Positions 25,815 through 34,529 of a DNA stretch of 64,000 bases are shown in pieces (position 1 is the first letter of the stretch; each line of letters starts with the position of its first letter). This stretch comes from Tissierella sp. Yu-01 (GTDB lineage Bacteria > Bacillota > Clostridia > Tissierellales > Tissierellaceae), in the NCBI RefSeq assembly GCF_029537395.1, contig NZ_CP120677.1, positions 62,001 to 126,000 on the forward strand. Reading direction: 5' to 3'. The notes beneath the pieces were generated by a model. It had not been told where the DNA came from and searched no databases. It saw only the letters and a list, made by a program, of their open reading frames with translations. The translations under genes were made by a program, and so were the position numbers.

Positions 25815-28040
25815 ATGAAAGAGTTGAATTATGTAGGTAAGAGAATAATACGAGAGGATTCTTTTGATAAAGCTAGAGGAAAAACCATTTACGTAGAGGA
25901 TATGAAAAGAACTGATATGCTTTATGCTAAATTGGTATTGAGTCAAAAGGCACATGCAGAGATAGAAATTGATAAGACTGAGGCTATATTGGTTGAAGGA
26001 ATAGTAGATATATTTACTCATGAGGATGTTCCAAAGGTGCTATATAACTCTTTTGAATGGCATTCTTCTACAAAAGCTCCAAGGGATGAGTATTTATTAA
26101 ATAATAAAGCTAGATACGTTGGAGATAGAATAGCACTTGTAATAGGAAATAGTAAGAGGTCAGTTGAAGAGGCAATATCAAAATTAGGTATAGCATATAA
26201 AGAAATGGAGCCAATAATAGGATTAGAAAAGTCAACTAACATAGCTTTTTCTAAAGAAATTAGCACTGGAGATTATGCAAAAGCATTTAAAGATGCTGAT
26301 TATATCATAAAGGATAAAGGCACAACCCCTAAAATACATCACGCAGCCATAGAACCACATGCATGTTTAGCAGAATTTAATGATAGAGGTGATCTAGTTG
26401 TTTGGTCTCCATGTCAAGTAGCTTCACAGATACAGATACATGTTTCGAATATATTAAATATTCCTTTAAATAGAGTTAGAGTTATAAAAACTATAATGGG
26501 GGGATCTTTTGGAGGAAAAAGCATACCTATATTAGAGCCTATAGCAGCATTTGCAACATATAAACTTAATAGACCTGTTATGCTATATATGAATAGAACG
26601 GATACAATTTTAGGAACTGTAACAAGAAATGCAGCTGAAATAACTGTAGAGACAGCAGTTAATAAAGATGGTAAGATATTAGGTCGTAGGGTTGAAGCAG
26701 ATATAGATGGCGGTGCATATAATACAAATGCTGCCGCAGTAACTATGGCTCTAGGTAAAAAATTATTTAGATTATATGAGATCCAAGATCAATCTTATAT
26801 TGGTAAGGCTTACTATACAAATACTATACCTGGAGGAGCATGTAGGGGGTATGGTTCACCACAGGCACATGCCGTATCAGAAGTTAATATTGATAATGTT
26901 GCTAAAAAGTTAAATATGGATCCTTGTGAATTAAGATTAATTAACTTAGTTGATGAGGGGGCGAAGGACCCAACAGGTGGGACCGATATAGGTAATGCAA
27001 AGATAAAAGAGTGTATTATTACTGGCATGAAAGCTTTTAATTGGAAAGAAAAAAGAGCAAATATAAAGAATAGAAATACAGATAGATATGCATATGGTGT
27101 AGGAATGGCATGTGGAACCCATGGAAATGGATATACCGGTGCTTATGCTGATTATACAAATGTAGATTTACGATTGTTTGCAGATGGTAGTGCCTTTGTA
27201 AAAATGAGTATCCATGATTTAGGCTGTGGAACAATAACGACTATGCAACAGATTGCTGCTGATGCACTAGACATTCAACTTGATAAAGTTAGGGTGACAG
27301 AAGCAGATACTTTGTATACGCCGGCAGATTCAGTAGGTACACAGGCAAGTAGAGTCACATATGTATGTGGAGCAGCTGTAAAAGAAGCTGGAGAGAAATT
27401 AAGGCATAAATTAATAGATGCTTTCTGCAAATTAAAGAGCATAAGTCCTGATGATGTAATTACATCACAGGGATATATATATGAAAAAAGTTCAAGTCAA
27501 AAATATAGTTATTCAGATATAGTAGTTGAATTTGAAAAGACATTCTTAGAGGATATGAGTGTATATGTAAAATATAAATCTCCTGCAAATCCAGCTTCAT
27601 TTGCAGCCTGTTTTGCAGAAATAGTGGTGGATAAATATACTGGACTTGTAGATATCATTGATTTTCTTGCTGTACATGACATAGGTAAATCCATTAATCC
27701 AATGCTGGTTGAGGGGCAAATACAAGGTGGTGCTCAATTTAGTTTAGGAATGGCTTTAACTGAAGATATTGAAATTGATAAGAAAGGAAATGTTAAATCA
27801 ACTAATTTTTCCAAATATCACATTTTAAATTCAACATCAATGCCAAAGGTGAGGACTTTAACTATTGAGGCCAATGAACCATTTGGTCCATATGGAGCTA
27901 AAAGTGTTGGTGAGATGGCTACTGTAGCACCTGCTCCTGCAATAATAAATGCAATTAACTTTGCGCTGGATTCAAATATAATAACGTATCCAGCTACACC
28001 AGAGTTAATCATAAATGAGCTTAACAAAAAAATTAAATAA
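25815..28040 (+). CDS. Molybdenum hydroxylase, molybdopterin-binding subunit
   Basis: 741 residues. Cofactor and active-site segments: CQVASQIQIHV, MGGSFGGKS, GGACRGYGSPQAHA, GTQASRVTYVCGAAV and near the C-terminus SVGEMATVAPAPAIINAINF, where the Glu is the expected catalytic base. Family members hydroxylate purines, aldehydes or N-heterocycles. No purine-pathway genes lie nearby; the setting (hut genes, HAL homologues, betaine carrier) points to an imidazole or thio-imidazole acid. That is inference. AGGAGGTAGTT precedes the ATG. Selenium-type accessory genes are not seen. Confidence 0.93.
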   Translation: MKELNYVGKRIIREDSFDKARGKTIYVEDMKRTDMLYAKLVLSQKAHAEIEIDKTEAILVEGIVDIFTHEDVPKVLYNSFEWHSSTKAPRDEYLLNNKARYVGDRIALVIGNSKRSVEEAISKLGIAYKEMEPIIGLEKSTNIAFSKEISTGDYAKAFKDADYIIKDKGTTPKIHHAAIEPHACLAEFNDRGDLVVWSPCQVASQIQIHVSNILNIPLNRVRVIKTIMGGSFGGKSIPILEPIAAFATYKLNRPVMLYMNRTDTILGTVTRNAAEITVETAVNKDGKILGRRVEADIDGGAYNTNAAAVTMALGKKLFRLYEIQDQSYIGKAYYTNTIPGGACRGYGSPQAHAVSEVNIDNVAKKLNMDPCELRLINLVDEGAKDPTGGTDIGNAKIKECIITGMKAFNWKEKRANIKNRNTDRYAYGVGMACGTHGNGYTGAYADYTNVDLRLFADGSAFVKMSIHDLGCGTITTMQQIAADALDIQLDKVRVTEADTLYTPADSVGTQASRVTYVCGAAVKEAGEKLRHKLIDAFCKLKSISPDDVITSQGYIYEKSSSQKYSYSDIVVEFEKTFLEDMSVYVKYKSPANPASFAACFAEIVVDKYTGLVDIIDFLAVHDIGKSINPMLVEGQIQGGAQFSLGMALTEDIEIDKKGNVKSTNFSKYHILNSTSMPKVRTLTIEANEPFGPYGAKSVGEMATVAPAPAIINAINFALDSNIITYPATPELIINELNKKIK

Positions 28041-28055
28041 AAGGAGGGAAGTATC

Positions 28056-29561
28056 ATGGAAACATTAATTTTGAATGGTAAGAATTTGACACTGGAAGGC
28101 ATTTTTGATGTTGTTTATAAAAATAGACAGGTAGAAGTAGATAAGGAGGCTGTTGAAAGAGTTGCTTATGCACGTCAAATTCTATTTGATTTAGCTGCAA
28201 AGGGAGAACCTGTATATGGTTTAAACAGAGGAGTTGGTTGGAACAAGGATAAAGAGTTTGACCAAGATTTTTTCGAACAGTATAATAGAAACTTACTTAA
28301 CAGCCATAGTTTAGGGGTTGAACCTTATCATACAGATGAAGAAGTAAGAGCAATATTACTACTTAGACTTAATCATGCATTAGCAGGCTCTACAGGTATA
28401 TCTGTTGAAATAATGAATCTATATAAAGAGTTCCTAAACAGAGGCATATACCCTAGAGTACCTAGAAGAGGGTCAATTGGTGAAGCAGATATATCCACCA
28501 TTTCCCTTATTGGACAATGTTTTATAGGCGAATGGGAAGTAACTTATAAAGGAAAAGTAATGTCTTCATTAAATGCCTTAAAGTTGGAGGGCTTAGAGCC
28601 CGCTATATTAGGACCAAAGGATGGACTAAGCATAGTATCTTCTAATGCCCAGGGAGAAGCTTTGACATACATATTAATAAAAGAAATTGAAGATTTAGTT
28701 TCAATTACAAATTTGATTTATTGTTTGAGCCTGGAGGGATTAAATGGTGTTGTTCAATCATTGGATGAAAAGGTTAACCAGTTAAGAGGATTAAATGGGC
28801 AAATAAAAAGTGGTAGACAATGTCGTGAATTTTTGAATGGAAGTTACCTAAATAAACCTCATAAGGATAGAGCATTACAAGATCCATTAAGCTTTAGAGG
28901 AGCACATACTATAACTGGAACTGTATTAGATGCATTGGAATTTGTTAAATCAATATTCTTGATTCAAATAAATTCTACAGATGATAATCCTTGTATTATT
29001 TATGATGAAGATAGAACTTCTGTAAGCTCTAATTTTGAAACAACAACTTTAGCTGTTGGGGTAGAAATGTTAGCCAATGCGCTAAATCATATTTCAAAGA
29101 CTTCTTGCTACAGGTTGATGAAGCTTGCAGACCCATCATTTACGAAGTTATCAAGATTTTTAACACCATGTGATGTAAAGACTATAGCTTATTGTGCTAT
29201 ACAAAAAACCTTCTCTTATCTTGATGCGGAAAATAGGATGCTTGCTAATCCTTCATCTATGGATTTCTTTCCACTAGCAGGAGATATTGAGGATCATGCT
29301 AGCAATTTACCTTTAGCTTCTGATAAGGTGCTAAAAATAATAGACAATATAAGATACATAATTGGTATTGAGTTAATTCACGCAACTCAAGCAATAGATT
29401 TAAGAGAAGATATAGAACTAGGGAAGGTGACTAAATTAGCTTATGAAGAATTTAGGAAGGTAGTTCCATTTTATGATAAAGACAGAAATATAAGTATTGA
29501 TATTAAGAAGGCCTACGATTTTATAAAATCAAATATTTTAGTTGATGTTATTAATGGCTAA
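28056..29561 (+). CDS. HAL-family lyase lacking the MIO triad (HAL-like 1)
   Basis: 501 residues, clearly a histidine/aromatic ammonia-lyase homologue: LILNGKNLTLEGIFDV at the start, PVYGLNRGVG (catalytic Tyr), NLLNSHSLGV (His) and IEDHASNLPLASDK. But where HutH has Ala-Ser-Gly, which cyclises to the MIO electrophile, this protein has Glu143-Ala144-Asp145 in GSIGEADISTI. In addition the QDPYSLRC motif reads QDPLSFRG (Tyr to Leu), and the Asn-Gly motif reads VSSNAQG. So ordinary MIO ammonia-lyase chemistry looks impossible. It starts 15 bases after the molybdenum subunit, in the same operon. A MIO-free elimination from a histidine betaine (as reported for ergothionase) is a candidate role. Confidence 0.88.
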   Translation: METLILNGKNLTLEGIFDVVYKNRQVEVDKEAVERVAYARQILFDLAAKGEPVYGLNRGVGWNKDKEFDQDFFEQYNRNLLNSHSLGVEPYHTDEEVRAILLLRLNHALAGSTGISVEIMNLYKEFLNRGIYPRVPRRGSIGEADISTISLIGQCFIGEWEVTYKGKVMSSLNALKLEGLEPAILGPKDGLSIVSSNAQGEALTYILIKEIEDLVSITNLIYCLSLEGLNGVVQSLDEKVNQLRGLNGQIKSGRQCREFLNGSYLNKPHKDRALQDPLSFRGAHTITGTVLDALEFVKSIFLIQINSTDDNPCIIYDEDRTSVSSNFETTTLAVGVEMLANALNHISKTSCYRLMKLADPSFTKLSRFLTPCDVKTIAYCAIQKTFSYLDAENRMLANPSSMDFFPLAGDIEDHASNLPLASDKVLKIIDNIRYIIGIELIHATQAIDLREDIELGKVTKLAYEEFRKVVPFYDKDRNISIDIKKAYDFIKSNILVDVING

Positions 29562-29648
29562 CATTATTAATTATTTTTCAGTAGCTTTTAATTAGTCATA
29601 AAATACAAGAACTTGTATTTTAAATAAAAAAATAAGGAGTGAAGAGTT

Positions 29649-31205
29649 GTGGAGTCTAAAAGTAAAGTAAAGAAACACATACGTATGGGTGTATTCCTAC
29701 CAGCATTTATATTTGTTGGTGCGGCGGCTTTATTAGGGATTTTTAACAATAAAGCACTTGCTGACACAGCATGGGCATTCTTTCATTGGTCTTTAGAATC
29801 ATTTGGCTGGTTGTACCAAATAGCTAGTATTGCTGGATTGATTGTTGTATTTATTATTATGTTTTCTAAATTAGGTAAAGTACGTATTGGCGGTAAAGAT
29901 GCAAAACCTAAGTATAGTATGGGGACTTGGTTTGCAATGACATTAACCGGCGGTGTAGCCACAGGTATAGTAACATGGGGAGTTAATGAGCCATTAATCT
30001 ATCTTGGAAATGTATGGGGTGAATTAGAAACCTTAGGAATAGAAGCTTTTTCTAGCGAAGCTGTTAGGTTTGCAATGGGAAGAAGTTTTTATAACTGGAC
30101 CTTTATTCCATATGCTATGTATGCTTTAACAGGACTTGCTACTGCTTATGTTTATTACAATAAAAAAGATAAACTTACAGTAACAGCAACACTTAAGCCT
30201 TTATTTGGCGAGAAAATTACTCAAGGATTTTGGGGAAATCTAATTGATACTCTATCAATGTTAGCTATTGCACTTGGTTTAACATCAGGTTTAACAATGT
30301 GTATAACCCTAGTAACAAGTGGATTAAATTATTCTTATGGAATCGAAAAGACATTTACTCTATTTTTAATAGTTGGTATAGCAATAATCTTCTTTTATAC
30401 TTTCTCTTCATATATAGGGTTAGACAAAGGTATGAAGAAGATAGCTAGTCTTAATGCATATTTCTATTATGGATTACTTCTATTATTAATAATAATTGGA
30501 CCAAAATTATTCTTAGTTAGAACTGCAACAGCAGGTATAGCAGAGTGGCTTGATAACTTCTGGCTATGGGGGCTTGATCCTATTGATATAGGAGGGGCTG
30601 CTTTAACACAATCTTGGACTTTATTTGACTGGGCTTGTTGGATAGCATATGCTCCTGTTACAGGAATATTTTTAGCAATGATTTCAAGAGGAAGAACTAT
30701 AAGAGAGTTCTTACTTGTAAACTTAATCCTTCCATCAGTATTCGGTATAATTTGGTTTACTGTGTGGGGTGGATCAGCTTTAAATATGCAAATTGCAGGT
30801 GGTGTTGATTTAGTAAATACTATAGCTACTACTGATGCTATTTCTGCCCTTTGGCAGTTCATAGAAAATCTTCCTTTTGGTTTAGGCACTATAGTTATAC
30901 CGCTGAATTTAATTATCATTGTAATTTCCTTTGTAACATGTGCTGATGCAACTTCAACTGATATTGCTTCTATGTGTATAAAAGACGTTCCTATAGGAAC
31001 TGAACCACCAGCTTATTTAAAGGTTTTATGGGGTGGTGTAATAGGTGTAATTGCAATAATCATGGCTGCTTTTGGTGGACAAGAACAAGGTGTTGAAGGG
31101 GTTAAAGCATTAGCTACTGCAGGAGGATTCGTTGTACTATTCATATTTATCTTACAGATAGCAGCAGTTATAAAAATGTTCTTTGTGGACAAGATAGAAG
31201 AGTAA
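29649..31205 (+). CDS. BCCT-family transporter (betaine/carnitine/choline type)
   Basis: 518 residues, twelve predicted helices. The helix-3/4 region reads FAMTLTGGVATGIVTWGVNE, and the signature WTLFDWACWIAYAPVTGIFL then ISRGRTIREF is the classic BCCT motif. Characterised members carry quaternary ammonium compounds (glycine betaine, carnitine, choline) with Na+ or by exchange. Hercynine and ergothioneine are also trimethylammonium compounds, so import of a histidine betaine fits the position between two HAL homologues. GTG start, with AAGGAGTGAAG upstream. Confidence 0.93.
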   Translation: MESKSKVKKHIRMGVFLPAFIFVGAAALLGIFNNKALADTAWAFFHWSLESFGWLYQIASIAGLIVVFIIMFSKLGKVRIGGKDAKPKYSMGTWFAMTLTGGVATGIVTWGVNEPLIYLGNVWGELETLGIEAFSSEAVRFAMGRSFYNWTFIPYAMYALTGLATAYVYYNKKDKLTVTATLKPLFGEKITQGFWGNLIDTLSMLAIALGLTSGLTMCITLVTSGLNYSYGIEKTFTLFLIVGIAIIFFYTFSSYIGLDKGMKKIASLNAYFYYGLLLLLIIIGPKLFLVRTATAGIAEWLDNFWLWGLDPIDIGGAALTQSWTLFDWACWIAYAPVTGIFLAMISRGRTIREFLLVNLILPSVFGIIWFTVWGGSALNMQIAGGVDLVNTIATTDAISALWQFIENLPFGLGTIVIPLNLIIIVISFVTCADATSTDIASMCIKDVPIGTEPPAYLKVLWGGVIGVIAIIMAAFGGQEQGVEGVKALATAGGFVVLFIFILQIAAVIKMFFVDKIEE

Positions 31206-31230
31206 ATTCGTAATATCCATGAGCAATAAT

Positions 31231-31265
31231 AAAACCTAGAGGAATTTTCTTCTAGGTTTTATTAA
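31231..31265 (+). terminator. Stem-loop, possible partial terminator
   Basis: AAAACCTAGA (31231-31240) pairs with TCTAGGTTTT (31251-31260), followed by ATTAAC. It lies between the BCCT gene and HAL-like 2 and could give partial termination inside the unit or end it. Confidence 0.55.
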
Positions 31266-31294
31266 CAAACAAATCTTTTTTAGAGGTGATCTTT

Positions 31295-32806
31295 TTGATT
31301 GGTAATACAATGGATTTAAACAATTTTATGAATATCGTTAGAAATAAAGATAAGGTAGAATTTACAGAAGAATATAAAACTAGAGTCAAAGATACAAGAA
31401 AGCTTGTTGAACAATGGGTAGAACAGGGTAGAATCATGTATGGAATAACTACTGGTTTTGGTGCTAATAGTACTAGAACAATTTCTAAGGAAGAAGCAAA
31501 TACACTTCAAAGAAATATTGTAATATCTCACTCCACTTCAGTAGGGGATCCAATGAGTGAAGAAGAAGTACGTGCTACTATGTTAATGATTCTTCAAAAT
31601 GCAGGGACAGGTTATAGTGGAATAAGAATAGAAACACTAGAAAGGTATAGGGAATTTCTAAATCAAAGTTTAATACCGTTTGCACCTAAAGAAGGATCAG
31701 TTGGATATCTTTCTCCTGAAGCCCATATAGCCTTGGCTGTAATGGGAGATGGAAAAATTATTTCAGAAGGAAAAGTTGTAGATTCTTATGACATTCTAAA
31801 AAAGCATAATCTGAATAATTATGATTTATCCTATAAAGAAGGTCTCATTCTTGTTTCAGGTACTACCAGTGTTACAGGAATGGCTGCTATAGCCTTATAT
31901 GACATTATTAAAGCTGTTAAGACAGCAGATATTATTGGAGCCATGACTCTTGAAGTGACTAAAGGAACATTGAGAGCTTATGACGAAAGACTAATGAGTG
32001 TAAGAGGGCATAAGGAACAGAAAGTAACAGCTGATAATATTAGAAGGATACTAGAAGATTCAGAAATAGCAAAAGAATTTTATAATTATAGATTACAAGA
32101 TGCTTTATCAGTAAGATGTATACCACAATTACATGGAGCAGTAAAGAAAACCCTATATGATGCATTAGAAACTTTAGAGATAGAGATGAATAGTTGTACT
32201 GATAATCCAATTATTTGGGGTGAAAATGGAGATGGCGAAGCAATATCAGGAGGAAACCCTGATTCATCCTATATTGGTTTGGAAATGGACTCTGTGGCAA
32301 TGGCAGCTACAATGGTGGCTAAGATGTCTGAAAGAAGAAATAATCGATTAGTTGATGGAAATATTTCTGAAAATCCATGGTTTCTTGTTAATAATCCTGG
32401 ATTAAATTCAGGACTAATGATTCCACAATATACACAAGCAGGACTATTAAATGATATGAAGATATTATCAACATCATCTGTAATTGATAATATACCTACT
32501 TGTGGTAATCAAGAGGATTATGTTGCAATGGGTTATAATTCCTCTAAAAAGGCAATGGCCATAGCTGAGAAATTAGAGTATATATTAGCTATTGAATTAT
32601 TATCAGCCTACGAATCCTATCAATATATAGATAAGAAATTAAAGAGAAGTAGTGTAACAGATTCAGTCTATAAGGAGATTGCTAAGACTGTTCCAATTAT
32701 GGAAGATGATATTTATTTATATCCTCATATTGAGAAACTGAGAGAATTAATACACAATGGAGATATCTTGAATATAGCACAAGATATTATTGGAGAAATT
32801 AAATAA
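31295..32806 (+). CDS. HAL-family lyase lacking the MIO triad (HAL-like 2)
   Basis: 503 residues. HAL-family marks are clear: IMYGITTGFGANSTR (Tyr), NIVISHSTSVGDPM (His), MNSCTDNPI and CGNQEDYVAMG (Glu). The MIO region is altered: GSVG is followed by YLSPEAH instead of ASGDLAPLAH, three residues shorter, with no Ala-Ser-Gly. Further, SGTTSVTG replaces the Asn-Gly-Thr motif, and QDALSVRC replaces QDPYSLRC (Tyr to Leu, as in HAL-like 1). Not simply a decayed HutH: the frame is intact and all other blocks are conserved. I chose TTG 31295 (6 bases after AGAGGTG); GTG 31286 and ATG 31310 are alternatives. Confidence 0.87.
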   Translation: MIGNTMDLNNFMNIVRNKDKVEFTEEYKTRVKDTRKLVEQWVEQGRIMYGITTGFGANSTRTISKEEANTLQRNIVISHSTSVGDPMSEEEVRATMLMILQNAGTGYSGIRIETLERYREFLNQSLIPFAPKEGSVGYLSPEAHIALAVMGDGKIISEGKVVDSYDILKKHNLNNYDLSYKEGLILVSGTTSVTGMAAIALYDIIKAVKTADIIGAMTLEVTKGTLRAYDERLMSVRGHKEQKVTADNIRRILEDSEIAKEFYNYRLQDALSVRCIPQLHGAVKKTLYDALETLEIEMNSCTDNPIIWGENGDGEAISGGNPDSSYIGLEMDSVAMAATMVAKMSERRNNRLVDGNISENPWFLVNNPGLNSGLMIPQYTQAGLLNDMKILSTSSVIDNIPTCGNQEDYVAMGYNSSKKAMAIAEKLEYILAIELLSAYESYQYIDKKLKRSSVTDSVYKEIAKTVPIMEDDIYLYPHIEKLRELIHNGDILNIAQDIIGEIK

Positions 32807-32811
32807 ATATT

Positions 32812-32853
32812 AATGTCATATTAGGTTAATTGGCCCTAATATGACATTTTTTT
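32812..32853 (+). terminator. Intrinsic terminator
   Basis: AATGTCATATTAGG pairs perfectly with CCTAATATGACATT, and seven Ts follow. It ends the hydroxylase/HAL-like/BCCT block. Confidence 0.88.
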
Positions 32854-33129
32854 AAAAAAATATTTTTCGCCAAAATATCTAACAAACGTTGGAAGTTCAA
32901 CATTCGTTATTGTGATAAAGCGATATCAAAATATCATACGTTAGTGTACAAAACAACAAATTGTGATAGAATAAACACAAAGGAAAAGGTTATCCTTTTT
33001 TAGTAAATGCATCCAGTGTGCGACATAATCTTTTGATATTATGAAATATAATATAACAAGGAGGTGGACTAATAGATATATGGTAAAATAGTACTCAAAT
33101 TCTAAAATAATTAAAAGGAGGAATGTCAC
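32854..33129 (+). promoter_or_regulatory. Dyad-rich leader region upstream of the YuiF-type gene
   Basis: The gap holds no gene. It contains several inverted repeats: AACAAACGTTG with CAACATTCGTT (32880-32907, 9 of 11 paired), GATAT-CAAA-ATATC (around 32921-32934) and CATAAT with ATTATG near 33025-33045. These suggest operator sites or a structured leader controlling the permease gene. No known riboswitch class recognised. Confidence 0.4.
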
Positions 33130-34431
33130 GTGTTAACAAATCCAGTTTTAATTGCAGTATTAGTAATGTCAGCGCTTTGTTTATTAAAAGTAAACGTTCT
33201 CATCTCTATTCTTGTTTCAGCAATAGTAGGAGGAACGATGGCAGGAATGAGTTTGGGTGACACAATGTCAACACTTATTGGAGGTATGGGTGGTTCAGCT
33301 GAAACTGCGCTATCATATATTCTTTTAGGAGCCTTAGCTGTAGCAATTGGACATACCGGTGTTGCAGATATTCTTGTTCGAAAAATCGGTAATGTTATAC
33401 AGAATAAGAGGACAATGTTTGTGCTTTTAATAGCAGGTATTGCATGTTTCTCTCAAAACTTAATACCAGTTCATATTGCATTTATTCCAATATTAATTCC
33501 ACCGCTACTAGGATTAATGAATAAGTTAAAGATTGATAGACGAGCAGTAGCATGTGCACTAACATTTGGATTAAAAGCACCATATGTAATGCTTCCTGTA
33601 GGATTTGGACTTATATTCCATGGAATAATATCTGGGGCATTAGTAGATAATGGTGTAGCTATGGACACAATGGATGTTTGGAAAGCGACCTTATTGCCAG
33701 GAATCGGTATGATAATTGGCTTATTAATTGCAGTATTTGTGCTTTTCAGAAAGCCTAGAGATTATAAGGATATAGAAATAATTGAAAAGGGAAATGATAG
33801 CGAATACACAGGCATGACTAAAGAGCACTGGGGTGCTGTAGTAGGTGCTGTAGCAGCATTCGCAATACAATTATTGACAGGTTCTCTCCCTCTAGGAGCC
33901 TTAGTAGGTCTTATTATTATGATAGCATTCGGATGTTTTAAATTAAAAGAACTTGACGAAATGATGAATGGTGGAATTGGTTTAATGGGCTTTATCGCAT
34001 TTGTTATGCTTGTAGCATCAGGATTTGGTGCGGTATTAAGAGCTACAGGTGGAGTTGAAGCATTGGTTGAGGCTTCAGTTGAGATTATGCGTGGAAGTAA
34101 ATTTGTGGCAGCTATAGTGATGCTTTTCATAGGATTATTAGTAACAATGGGAATTGGTACTTCATTTGGTACAGTTCCAATAATTGCAACAATTTTTGTT
34201 CCACTTGGAGTGGAATTAGGATTTAGTCCTTTAGCAATTGCAAGTCTTGTTGCAGTAGCAGGAGCATTGGGAGATGCAGGATCACCAGCATCAGACTCTA
34301 CATTAGGACCTACATCTGGATTAAATGCTGATGGTCAGCATGATCATATATGGGATACATGTGTACCTACATTTATGGCATACAATATTCCATTAATAAT
34401 ATTTGGAACAATCGCAGCTTTAGTTTTATAG
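33130..34431 (+). CDS. YuiF-type Na+/H+ antiporter-family permease (putative histidine carrier)
   Basis: 433 residues with about eleven helices. The N-terminal part (MLTNPVLIAVLVMSALCLLK) and the C-terminal ALGDAGSPASDSTLGPTSGL motif match the YuiF/COG2056 family of the ion-transporter superfamily. YuiF relatives have been predicted by comparative genomics to import histidine; direct proof is not known to me. Position just before hutH agrees with this. GTG start, 9 bases after AAAGGAGG. The dyad-rich region upstream suggests separate regulation from the hut operon. Confidence 0.85.
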   Translation: MLTNPVLIAVLVMSALCLLKVNVLISILVSAIVGGTMAGMSLGDTMSTLIGGMGGSAETALSYILLGALAVAIGHTGVADILVRKIGNVIQNKRTMFVLLIAGIACFSQNLIPVHIAFIPILIPPLLGLMNKLKIDRRAVACALTFGLKAPYVMLPVGFGLIFHGIISGALVDNGVAMDTMDVWKATLLPGIGMIIGLLIAVFVLFRKPRDYKDIEIIEKGNDSEYTGMTKEHWGAVVGAVAAFAIQLLTGSLPLGALVGLIIMIAFGCFKLKELDEMMNGGIGLMGFIAFVMLVASGFGAVLRATGGVEALVEASVEIMRGSKFVAAIVMLFIGLLVTMGIGTSFGTVPIIATIFVPLGVELGFSPLAIASLVAVAGALGDAGSPASDSTLGPTSGLNADGQHDHIWDTCVPTFMAYNIPLIIFGTIAALVL

Positions 34432-34453
34432 ATTTGTGAGTATATAAATAATT

Positions 34454-34480
34454 GGACATCTGAATATTATTCAGATGTCC
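34454..34480 (+). other. Stem-loop between yuiF-type gene and hutH
   Basis: GGACATCTGAAT pairs with ATTCAGATGTCC across a three-base loop. No T-run follows, so it is probably a processing or stabilising hairpin within a two-gene transcript. Confidence 0.6.
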
Positions 34481-34529
34481 ACAGATAATATAAACAGCAG
34501 ATAAATAACAAATTATTGGAGGAATAACA

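Noticed and set aside
24507-28040. Purine catabolism by a true xanthine dehydrogenase
   Set aside because: No purine permease, allantoinase, guanine deaminase or selenium-dependent accessory genes nearby; the neighbours are histidine-related. Not excluded, but less likely.
30467-30919. 150-residue reverse-strand frame inside the BCCT gene
   Set aside because: It mirrors a conserved transporter gene; composition follows codon bias of the true strand and there is no start signal.
33762-34130. 122-residue reverse-strand frame inside the YuiF-type gene
   Set aside because: Low-complexity shadow translation (Ala/Thr/Pro/Ile-rich) opposite conserved helices.
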